From NCBI GenBank assembly GCA_026770585.1, contig MU646535.1, positions 117,700 through 134,944 of the forward strand: a stretch of DNA of 17,245 nucleotides, written 5' to 3'. Numbering within the stretch: the stretch's first letter is position 1; each line of letters starts with the position of its first letter. The DNA is from Baffinella frigidus. Taxonomy: Eukaryota; Cryptophyceae; Cryptomonadales; Baffinellaceae. The notes below the pieces were generated by a model. The model was given only the letters and a program-made list of their open reading frames with translations, did not search any database and was not told where the DNA came from. Both the position numbers and the translations under genes were made by a program. Below, piece by piece: positions 1 to 9,600 of this stretch.

Positions 1-49
1 CTCTCCCACTCACCCCCTCTCCCTCTCCCACCCCCCCTCCCTCTCTGGT

Positions 50-97
50 CCCGCGGGCCACTTAGCGCCTGAGAAGCGGGTCCTAGTGGGGGGTGCC
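50..97 (-). pseudogene. Echo of FKBP exon 10 3' end
   Basis: On the minus strand this repeats CGCTTCTCAGGCGCTAA and the following GC-rich bases, close to the end of exon 10 and its flank (CGCTTCTCGGGCGCTAA at 582-566). It lacks the FKBP strand itself. Confidence 0.6.
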
Positions 98-175
98 TCC
101 TTCTGAGCGAGTTACAGAGATACCTCGTGTATGAGAAAAAGCAACTTGGGAAAACGGTCCGGATTCGACCCCTGC

Positions 176-250
176 GTTTTCTTAATTTAGTACCAGAGAG
201 TTGACCAAATCTCGCGTTTAGTCAACCCTATGGTACTAATTTAAGAAAAC
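176..250. repeat. Inverted-repeat (MITE-like) element
   Basis: The arms GTTTTCTTAATTTAGTACCA (left) and TGGTACTAATTTAAGAAAAC (right) are complementary apart from small bulges; loop about 35 bases. No coding content. Confidence 0.75.
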
Positions 251-425
251 ACCGACCAACCAACCTTCGAGCAAGGGTGTTCTTATCCCTGAAGTGGCAA
301 GCGGGTCAAATTTGACCCACACGGGATCGAATTTTTCAATCAAGTGTGAACCTTCCTGACTTCGCGCTCACGAGAAGATGGAGGGGAGAGCTGGGCTCTG
401 GCGCTTTCCATCGCCGTTAAGGGAT

Positions 426-527
426 ATCCCTTAAGTGACCAGTAGGTTCATACGCCCTACCGTAGGGCCCTAGGACCTGCCTAGGGCTTCCACGAGCGAT
501 TATTCGCCCGTTGGTCACTTAAGGGAT
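426..527. mobile_element. MITE family D, copy 1
   Basis: Terminal inverted repeats ATCCCTTAAGTGACC and GGTCACTTAAGGGAT. The interior shares a block (TACGCCCTACCGTAGGGC) and GGACCTGCCTAGG with copies at 1353-1455 and 14434-14536, so this is a dispersed non-autonomous element of about 102 bases. No transposase is present in the window. Confidence 0.85.
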
Positions 528-562
528 AGTCGAGGTACCCCTGTAACCGCGCGTCCCGGCGG

Positions 563-631
563 CTAGTTAGCGCCCGAGAAGCGCCCCCCCGCCTTCATGT
601 CGTTGATTGCGAGCAGGTCAACGTCGAACAC
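563..631 (-). CDS. FKBP gene exon 10: last strand, C-terminal tail and stop
   Basis: The acceptor CCCACCAG at 632 follows a telomere-like tract. The product is VFDVDLLAIN, the closing FKBP strand, then a short tail DMKAGGRFSGAN and TAG at 565-563. Joining to exon 9 restores NAEL-VFDVDLL, the expected family sequence, which confirms this intron. A copy of the tail and stop region is found at about 50-97, beyond the gene end. Confidence 0.9.
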   Translation of the reverse strand: MFDVDLLAINDMKAGGRFSGAN

Positions 632-3600
632 CTGGTGGGATTTAGGGTTTGGGGTTTAGGGTTTAGGGTTTAGGGTTTAGTGTTTGGGGTTTAGAGTTTG
701 GGGTTTGGGGTTTGGGGTTTGGGGTTTGGGGTTTGGGGTTTGGGGTTTGGGGTTTCGGGGTTAGGTTTTGGAGTTTAGGGTTTAGGGTTGAGATTTTGGG
801 GTTTAGGGTTTAGGGTTTGGGGTTCAGGGTTCAGGGTTCAGGGTTCAGGGTTCAGGGTTCAGGGTTCAGGGTTCAGGGTTCAAGGTTTAGGGTTGAGGGT
901 TGAGATTTTGGGGGTTAGGGTTCAGGGTGCAGGGTTCAGGGTTGAGGGTTGAGGGTTCAGAGGTGAGGGTGCACCAGCTCAGCGTTGGGCGGGATGGGGC
1001 CCTGGCCCTGCTCGCCATACCCGAACTCCGGCGCGAGCACCAGCTGCGCCTTCTCGCCGAGCGACATCTGCATCACGCCCTCGTCCTGCGAGGGGTACAG
1101 TGGTTACTCGCTCACAAGAAAGCATCCCCCCCTAGGACCCTTACAGTAGTAGGACCATGCCTAGGGCCCGATGGTGATCCTAGGGGGGTGGGCGTTTGGT
1201 GTAAGGACGGACCCGTGATGGGCCCGCCTCGGAAGATGGATCATGACTTTAGGCGGGCCCATCCCGGGCCCGTACTCAAAAGTGGTTACTCAAAAATTAG
1301 GAGCCGAGCGCCCGGCCCCCCCAGGACCACCGTAGGGCTAGAGGCTAGAGGTATCCCTTGAGTGGCGAGTAGGTTCATACACGCTACGGTAGGGCCCCAG
1401 GACCTGCCTAGGACCTGGCGCGAGTCTTTTAAGACCCCCTGGCCACTTAAGGGATAGGCCTACTGTAGGGTCCTAGGGTCTTCTCTCCGAGTGACATCTG
1501 CATGACGCCATCGTCCTGTACAGGGGTACCTCGTTCATAAGAAACCGCCCCCCTCCCTACGACCACCGTAGGGCCCTAGGCATAGCCCTACTGTAGGGTC
1601 CTAGGGGGGGGCACTTTCTTATGAGCGAGGTACCCCTGTAGAGCGGTGTGCAGAGACGTTGGCCACAGAAATAATGCAATAATTGTAAAAGTCGACAATT
1701 TGGGTACCACGATCGTCAACTTCTGCCAATTTTTCATTATTTATGCGGGCGCCTTCTCTGCACACCGCTCTCAGGGTGAGATCGATGACTCCGAGTGTGC
1801 TGGTTTCGAGTTTCGGGTTCCGGATTTCGGGTTTCGAGATTCGGGTTTAGGGGCGACGAGGGGACTGCCTGGCCAAATCCTAACCAAAATCGGTTAGGAT
1901 ATCAGTAGGACCAGCCCATGTCCCTAAGGTGTTGCCTACGGTAGGTTCCTATGGATTGTCCACGTGTGGGTTATTCCCGAAATCACATTGTAGGCCGCTG
2001 CGTGGTTGCGGGTTGCGGGTTGCGGGTTGCGGGTTCCAGGTTTCAAGATTCGGGTTCCACGTTCCGGGTTTCTGGTTCCGGGTTTCTGGTTTCCGGTTCC
2101 GGTTCCGGTTCCGGGTTCCGGGTTCCGGGTTTCGGGTGCCGGGTTCCGGGTTCCGGGGGGTAGGGAACGCACCCATCCGCGGATAACTTTTACTCTGGTT
2201 GCACGCGCACCTCGGGAACTGTGAGAGGTCCAAGGCCTGCAGAGGCATGCACATGGCCCGTGCGTCTTCGGGGTCCGGGGTTCGGGAGCGCACCCATCCG
2301 CGGATAACCTGGCCCACGCCGATCTGGAACTGGAAGGGCTGTCCGCGCTTGATGCTTGAGTCGAAAACCTGTTCGCAAGATGGCGCGGATAAGCGTCGAC
2401 TCCCACACACTAGAAACCAAGCGGGGAGATGAGGTTCACAACCTGCTGCTCGAGACGAAAACCTGTTCGGGTGCAGGGTTCAGGGTGAGACGCCGGTCTG
2501 GGACTGGAATGGCTGTCCGCGCGTGATGCTCGAGTCGAAAACCTGTTCGCAGGGGGAGTAAGCCTGAGTCAATCTTATCTACTTTGGAGGCCTCATAACC
2601 TTGCATCTGGAGGTGTCCTTGGCGCCTAGATGCCCACAGGGGGGGGGGCTGTCCGCGCGTGATGCTCGAGTCGAAAACCTGTTCGCAAGGGGCGCGGATC
2701 AGCGTCGATATCCCACACACGAGAAACCAGAGACGAGAAACCAAGCGGGGAGATGAGGTTCACAACCTGCTGCTCGAGTCGAAAACCTGTTCGGGGTTTC
2801 TCGAGCCAAAAACCTGTTCAAAACCTGCCCTGGGCCCTGAACCCTCAACCCCCTGAAAAAGAACCGTGCTCCCCGAGCCCTACACCCTAAACCCTTCTGA
2901 AACCTAAACCCTAAACCCTAAACCTTTCTGAACACTCAACCATCATCACTGAACCCCAAACCCCTAAACCCTAACAGGGTTTAGGGTATAGGGTATAGGG
3001 TGCAGGGTTTCACACCATCGTGTCAGCGCGTAGCGTCCACAGATAGTGCATGGTGAACACGTCCCCCTGAACCCCGACATGCCCCCTCCCAAGTGGATCA
3101 AATCAAGGATAGCGCGTGAGCCATTCCCTTGGCAAAACATTCGAAAGCAAACCGTCCTCTCAAGGAAACGGCTCAAGCTCGGATGAGGGTTTGGGGACTG
3201 GGCAGGGTTCGCACCGTCTTGGTAGCGCGCAGCTTCCCGACATAGTGCATGGTGAGCACGTCGCCCGGCTGGGGGTAGTTCTGGCCGTCGCCCTTGCGGA
3301 TCTGGGTGTACTTGATCCCGTCGAGCTTCTGCGCCACGACAGGCTGCACACGTCCGACAAGATTCGTCAACACTTTGTTGAATCGTTAACAGTTTGTTAA
3401 TAGTTTGTTAACTATGTGTGAGCTGTTTGTTGAGTATGTGTGAATAGTTTGTTAATTATGTGTATTAACAGTGTGTGAACTATTTGCTGGCAGTTTTTTT
3501 AGGATAGTTCTGGCCGTCGCCCTTGCGGATCTGGGTGTACTTGACCCCGTCGAGCTTCTGCGCCACGACAGGCTGCACACGTCCGACAAGATTCGTCAGC

Positions 3601-6600
3601 ACTTTGTGAGCAACACTTTGAGAGCAGTTTGACAACACTTTGTGAGCAGTTTGACAACGCTTTGTGAGCAGTTTGTTGATAGCGTGTTCCTGATGAGTTG
3701 TTAGCAGTTTGTGAATAGTTTGTTAATTATGTGTTAGCAGTTTGTTAACAGGTTGACGACCGTTGGTTAACTCCTTGCTCACGATTTGTAACTATGGGTT
3801 GAAAGTGTGTAACGTCGCCCGACTGTGGCCGTCGCCCTTGCGGATCTGGGTGTGCTTGATGCCTTGGAGCTTCCACTCGAGGCTGGAAGTGGGACCATTT
3901 TAAATGTGGAGTTGTTACATTTAGTACCAGTCACGGGCAGGCTTGGTCACGTATCTCGGGTTATAACCCGAGACACGTATCTCGGTTATAACCCGAGATA
4001 CGTGACCAAACGACCCTATTTGTGTGAAAATTACTACACAGCGGTCCACTTGTAAAGGACTTGTAAAGTTGAAACTTTTAAAACAGTTACACTTCTAGCC
4101 TCGAGAGGTTCTGCGCCACGACAGGCTGCAAACGGTCCAAACGATTCGTCAGCAAACTGCTTTTTTTTAACAGTTTGTTGACCATGCGCTACAGTGTGTG
4201 CACAGTTGAATGATCAATTGGCAACACTTTAATGGTCAATTAATGCTTAATTGTCAGCGCCGGATCTGCGTGTGCGTGATCCACTCCAGCGTTTGGCCCC
4301 CAAACCCGAAACCCAATGCCAAATACCAAATACCAAATGCCCGGAACGCAATACCTGCAACCCGGATCCGGTGCAATACCACCGTGGCAGGCTACAATGC
4401 CCTCCAGTGTTTGCACCCACACAGCGGACTTCGATGGGATTTCGAATAGGTAGACCTTGGACCCTACGGTAGACCTTGGACCCTACGGTAGGCAATCCGT
4501 AGGGACATAGGGGGGGTTCTACGGATAAGTTCACGGAAAGTCGGCCCGAAATGGGTCGAAAATTCCTTCGTAGCCCGCTGTGTGGTGTGAGGTATTTGTG
4601 AGCAGGTTGTCCCCAGTTTGTTAAGTGCGTGTTAAGTATTTGTCAACCGTTTGTTAACTATTTGTGTACAGTGTGTTTCCAGTTTGTTGACAGTTTGCCA
4701 CGCCAGTTCATGAGTGGGGTTTTCATTTTGCTACACCATCTACTAGTAAAGATGATTCTCACCCGGGGAACACGCCAAAAGAGTTGGGAATTGGAGCCGT
4801 TGCCATGCGGTATACTGATTTTTTGTACCACACACTTTTAGCGCGAAACGTTGCGTTTGATTTTCCCACTTCATGACCTGGCGTGGTTAGCAGTTTGTTA
4901 AAAGTTTGCACCGTGGCAGGCTGCGAACGGGGATGTTAACCCACTTAGTTTTTTTTCTCCCAAAGCTGGCAATGAAAATTACTACACAACAGGTCACGTC
5001 CGAAGCAATCGTGTAGTATTTTTCGTGCAGATGTTTAACCCGGCTGAGGCGCACGCGATCCCAGCGCTGGAACGCGGCTGCGTGCTCATCACCAAGCCGA
5101 AGAAACGCGTCAGGTCCGGAACCTCCCCGACCACTCAGCAGCGGCCGAGTTCCTTTCCCCCGGATATCCGGGGGAAACGCGGTTAGAATCCAATGCAAAC
5201 GGATAAGATTCTAGCACAAATCGTTTAGATGGACTGTATCCGTGAAGCCCCCAGTGGCTGTTCAGTGGACAAACTGTCGACACGAACACCATGCGGCTAA
5301 TAACAAAACGATGACCAAATCGGTACTGAACCCTAAAACCTGATGCCAAAACTATTTGACACATCGACCATACGCTGTTACCACACTGCTGTTAACACCA
5401 CATACACACAAAAAAAACAGCCAAAATTATAAACTGGTCAAATAAATTATGCGGATAAACTGGTCAAATAAATATCGCTCGAATAGCTCCAATGGCACTG
5501 ACCGCGGGGGGCTTCACAGGAGCGGGCGCCTTGTACGATGCCCCGCCGCCCAGTGAGTAGCCTGCGGTTTCGGGTTTCGGGTTGAGGGGTTGGGGTTTAG
5601 GGTTTAGGGAGTGGGGTTGAGGGTTAAGGGTCAAGGGGGTAGCGTGCGGTGGACCCCTATCTGGCATGGTAGGGGTTGAGGGTCGAGGGTTGAGGGTTGA
5701 GGGTTCAGAGTCGAAGAGTTAGGGTTTACGAATTACGGTTGAGGGTTTCGGGTCAAGCTCGGGAACCAATTGGGGATGGTAGGGGCCACCTTCGATGTAG
5801 TCCTTCTGGGCCTTGTTCATCAGCTCTAGGGTTGAGTGTTCGATGTTTAGTGCTGGGGGTGAACCTCAATCGAAGGTGGTCCGGTCCATGAACCCCAAAT
5901 CGCAATCGAAGGTACATAAGGGGGGCCTTCGATGGAGTCCTTCCGCGCCTTGTTCATCAGCTCGCAAAGCTCCTCCAAAGACACCTCCACGGAACCAACC
6001 TCGGTTGGGTACGTTATCCTGGTACAAGGATAACGTAACCACCTCCAAGTTGGTTACGTTATCCTGGTACAAGGATAACGTAACCAACTCCAAGTCGGTT
6101 ACGTTATCCTGTCACCAACCTCGCGACTGAGCTAACTTTGCAGTCCTCCCAGCGGGGGGGGGGGAACTCCGCACGACGCCGCCGCGGGTCAAGCTCGGGA
6201 ACCAATCGGGAATGGTAGGGGTGTTCTCGTGTGGGTTGGGGGGTACCTTGGATGGAGTCCTTCTGGGCCTTGTTCATCAGCTCGCGAAGCTCCTTCTCTG
6301 ACACCTCCACCTAGAGGGGTTGGGGTGTGGGGTTTCGTATGGGCGTGCCTGCTTCACCTCCTGCCCAAACCTCCCGACAAAGTAAAGTTTCAACCGAGTC
6401 AACTTTGTCGGAGGTTTCGGTGTGATCATTTCGGCCGAAAACACGCTCCAAACCGCATCCCCGAGGTATGTACACTCTAGCGAGTGGCAAGACGAGACTC
6501 CAAATCAGAGCTTTTGACAACACGCAGAGCTTTCCCGGGTACCAACCCACACAGCGGACTTCGAAGGGATTTCGAATAACCCTTAAGCGATAATTAAGCG

Positions 6601-9600
6601 ATCAGACCAAGGATTCTACGGTAGGTAATCCGTAGGGACATAGGGGGGTTCCTACGGATAAGGTAACGGAAAGTCGGCCCAATTTGGGCCGAAAATCCCT
6701 TCGGTAGCACGCTGTGTGGCCTGCCCGGTTCACTCACCTCCCCGGAGCAAACCACGCTCCGGGTCACCAGTCACTAAGGAGGGTCCCTAGCAGAATCTAT
6801 CGCATATCTGCCCTGGGCGTTGGAACCGTTTGGTACGAGCTCGTACGTTAGATGGTAAATAGCACCACGACCAACAACGTTGAGCAGAAGGTTGCTGGGC
6901 TCGCGGTGCTCGTGGGCCCGAAATCCTCCCCTTTGCCGGTCTCGAGTTGACCCCAGGGTATATTTGGCAACTTAAGATCACGTTGCCCACGAAACCGCTA
7001 AGATTCCTAGCGGTCGTGATGAATGATTTCTGGTACAAAAAAGTCGGGAAAGTATTGCAGTGGTACAAATCTGTCAACTTTTGAGATCGAGGGTTATTCA
7101 ACGGTTGGACCCCTACTCAGCTCCAGGCGGGTTTGTTGCTCGTGAAGACGACGCCCGACAACCGTTGAGGAGAGAGATCGATAATTTATTGCCAAACAGT
7201 CAGCATCAGTATCGCACATGCTACGCATTGTGCCATTACTGTACCCCGTGTCGGCCGCTCGTTCGAGCTTTTTTCGGATGGATTCTAACTCCACCTCCTC
7301 CCGTTGAGGACAAAGTTGTTGCCACGCCAGAATGCTCGAGGGAAACCGACGCCTTATCCACGTCAGATTCTACGTGGTTGACTTACGTATCCAAGGGGTC
7401 TCCCTTGAAAGATGTCAAAAGTGGATGTTTCGATCATCCTGGCGTGGTTGTTGAGTGTCGGGTCCACGAGCAACACTCAAAGCGGAGGAGAGAAAAAACA
7501 CCTCGGCTTCATACTCTTGACTAGGGTTGGGTCTAGCACACCCCTGCGCCAATCCCACGTGTGCACTAGACCCAACCGGACTCGAGTTGAGTCTATGACA
7601 AAATTTGTGAAGAACACTTGCCCACAAAAACGCTAGGATAGCGTTCGATCCTTAAGTTGACAAATTTTGACCTAGACTCAACTCGAGACCGGCCAGGAAC
7701 AATACCTCGGTCAACCTAATAGGGTAAGGGACTAAAAATGGGGTAGTTAGGCCTACGGGATTGCCTAGGACCTCCTAGTGTAGGCCAAAATCCTAGGGAC
7801 TTTTTGGTCATAGGAGCCCTACGGCCTACGGTAGGCAATACCGTAGGCCTTGCTACCCCAGGTTTAGTCCGTTAGCCTATGAAACCGCGTAGGGTATAGG
7901 GTGCAGGAGCAACAAACACCGCGGAGCACAAGGTGGTCGGGCGTCGTCTCCACTCGCAACAAACAACGCGGAGCAGGATTCCGCCCCCACGAGCACCACG
8001 AGCACCGCTCGCAACAAAAAAAAGGAGGAAAAAAAATACCTCCCCCGCCTCCTCCTCCACCTCCTCCACCGCAGCCGGCTGAGCCTGCGCCTGCGCCTGC
8101 GGCGCCCCCCCGCCGAACGGGTTGAACCCCGCGAAGGGGTTCGGGAGCCCGCCGAACGGCGAGGCCGCCGGCGCTGCCACGGGCGCCGCGCGGGGGGGGG
8201 GCGCCGCGGCGGGGGGGGGCGCCGCGGGGGGCGCCGCGGGGCTTCCTCCTCGCTGGGAGGCAGGGTCGGGGAGCCTGCGGGGGGGGGGGGCGGGGGTTAG
8301 GGGAGCTGGTTTGCCTCCTCTCTCTCTAGCAAATGCACATGGCTGATGGGGCGCTTGGAGGGGTTAGTGTTGAGTGTTTCGTGTTGCGGGTCCCAAGCGA
8401 TGAGGTGGAGGGAGCTACAGCTACCGTCGTTAATTTCCCCTTTGTGCAGCGGTTTTCAAAAGCCATCCCTGTCAAATGGGACAGCCGAGAAGAGCCTCGA
8501 GCAATCTGGCGTGGGGGGCTCTTTTCCTCTCAAAAGTTAACGATATTGTACCGTACACCCGGCATGTCAACTTGAGCAAGTAGAAAAGGGGGGCTACCCG
8601 CTGATGGGCAGCTCCGGGGGATATGGTGTGTGTCTTTCAGGCAGACAGAGCAGCACGCAGGGCACCGGCCACAAAATCCGAAGGGCTTTTCTCAAGAGTG
8701 TGCGGGGAGCTACACGGACCTACCCGGGCTCTTTTCCGCTCAAACGTTGATAAAATGGTACCGTACCCCGGCAGAAAGGGGTGGTACCCGCTGCTGATGG
8801 GGAGCTCCGAGGTTCCGTCGTCGTCCTCGTACTGCACCCACGCGCCGCGCTTCAGAGAGAGAGAGGGAGGGAGGGAGAGAGAGAGGGAGGGAGAGGGAGA
8901 GAGAGAGGGAGAGAGGGAGGGGGGGGAGGAGAGAGAGAGAGAGGGAGAGAGAAAGATAGAGAGACAGGGAGCGAGAGCTTCAGATTAATCCGGGAACACC
9001 ATTTCATTCCATGAAAATGGGCAACGAAATTTGCTGTTCAGAAGGCTCTTACTAGTAATAGTAAAGAAATTGTGTGGTAAATTTCGTTACCCATCTTCAG
9101 TTAATTTAACGATGTACTCGGATGAAGATGTCTAGCTCTGTCCCAGTCTATTCAGACAGAGTGAGAGATTTTCTTTATTGGGGAAGTACAGCTTAGCGGG
9201 GCTGCAGAAAAAAACTTGTGTAGCTGGTACGGACTACAGAAATATGAGTATTTTTCGAGAACGTGAACGATGGAGGGCGTGTGTTCGAACGTGAAAGCTG
9301 TTTTAAAGCTCGTTCTCCTCCTCTCTCTAGCAAATGAACATGCCACGGCTGCATGTTTGACCGAGGTGGGTCTGGTGTAATGTTTAGGGTATAGGGTTTA
9401 TGGTTTGGGGTTCAGGGTTTAGGGCTTAGGTTTTAGGTTTTAGTGTTTAGTGTTTAGTGTTTAGGGTTTGGAGTTTAGGACCTGCCCAGGTGGGCGACCA
9501 CACGCCACAAAAAGGTGAATTCACGTTTCAAAAGTGAACTGGCGGTCCAAAAGTTGAGGGTATGGCTGCAACACCCAGCCTCGGTTCGCCGAGGGCCCGT

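Larger units (their letters stand above)
1..562. other. 3' flank of the FKBP gene
   Basis: No protein gene seen. It holds a pyrimidine-rich start (1-48), an echo of the last FKBP exon (50-97), a fragment resembling the end of the 1519-1640 element (about 113-140), an inverted repeat at 176-250, a short palindrome GGGTCAAATTTGACCC (304-319), and a family D MITE (426-527). A polyadenylation site could not be identified. Confidence 0.6.
3823..4160 (-). pseudogene. Echo of FKBP exon 7 acceptor half, split by a MITE
   Basis: Two halves of one copy: 3823-3872 (GGCCGTCGCCCTTGCGGATC region) and 4109-4160 (TTCTGCGCCACGACAGGCTG region). In the intact exon these halves are contiguous at GAGCTTCTGCG; here they are separated by the element at 3873-4108. 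Confidence 0.85.
3366..4910. repeat. Dispersed CAGTTTGTTAAC minisatellite
   Basis: Degenerate 10-12-base units (AGTTTGTTAAC, AGTTTGTGAAC, TATGTGTTAAC) fill 3366-3500, 3590-3815, 4150-4215, 4585-4705 and 4885-4910, between exon 7 echoes. The transcript strand reads GTTAACAAACTG. No coding content. Confidence 0.8.

Noticed and set aside
900-1361. 153-residue plus-strand open frame
   Set aside because: It begins in a telomere-like repeat and runs antisense through FKBP exon 9, whose minus-strand reading is a clear FKBP domain.
1936-2410. Two long minus-strand open frames
   Set aside because: They read through the GGGTTCC minisatellite as PGTRNPE-like repeats. Only the short VFDSS...VIRGW part is genuine, as exon 8.
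3505-3603. A second complete FKBP gene
   Set aside because: Only the acceptor half of exon 7 is present and no second set of later FKBP exons exists in the window.
6186-6215. NTPTIPDWFPSLTR as an exon following FKBP exon 5
   Set aside because: There is no suitable acceptor, and the exon 5 to exon 6 phase fits without it. Its presence in the 5752 echo shows it is duplicated donor-side intron.
7060-7524. 154-residue plus-strand open frame
   Set aside because: It has no recognisable domain or splice context, overlaps inverted-repeat remnants, and lies antisense in an FKBP intron. It could be a decayed gene fragment, but nothing supports that.
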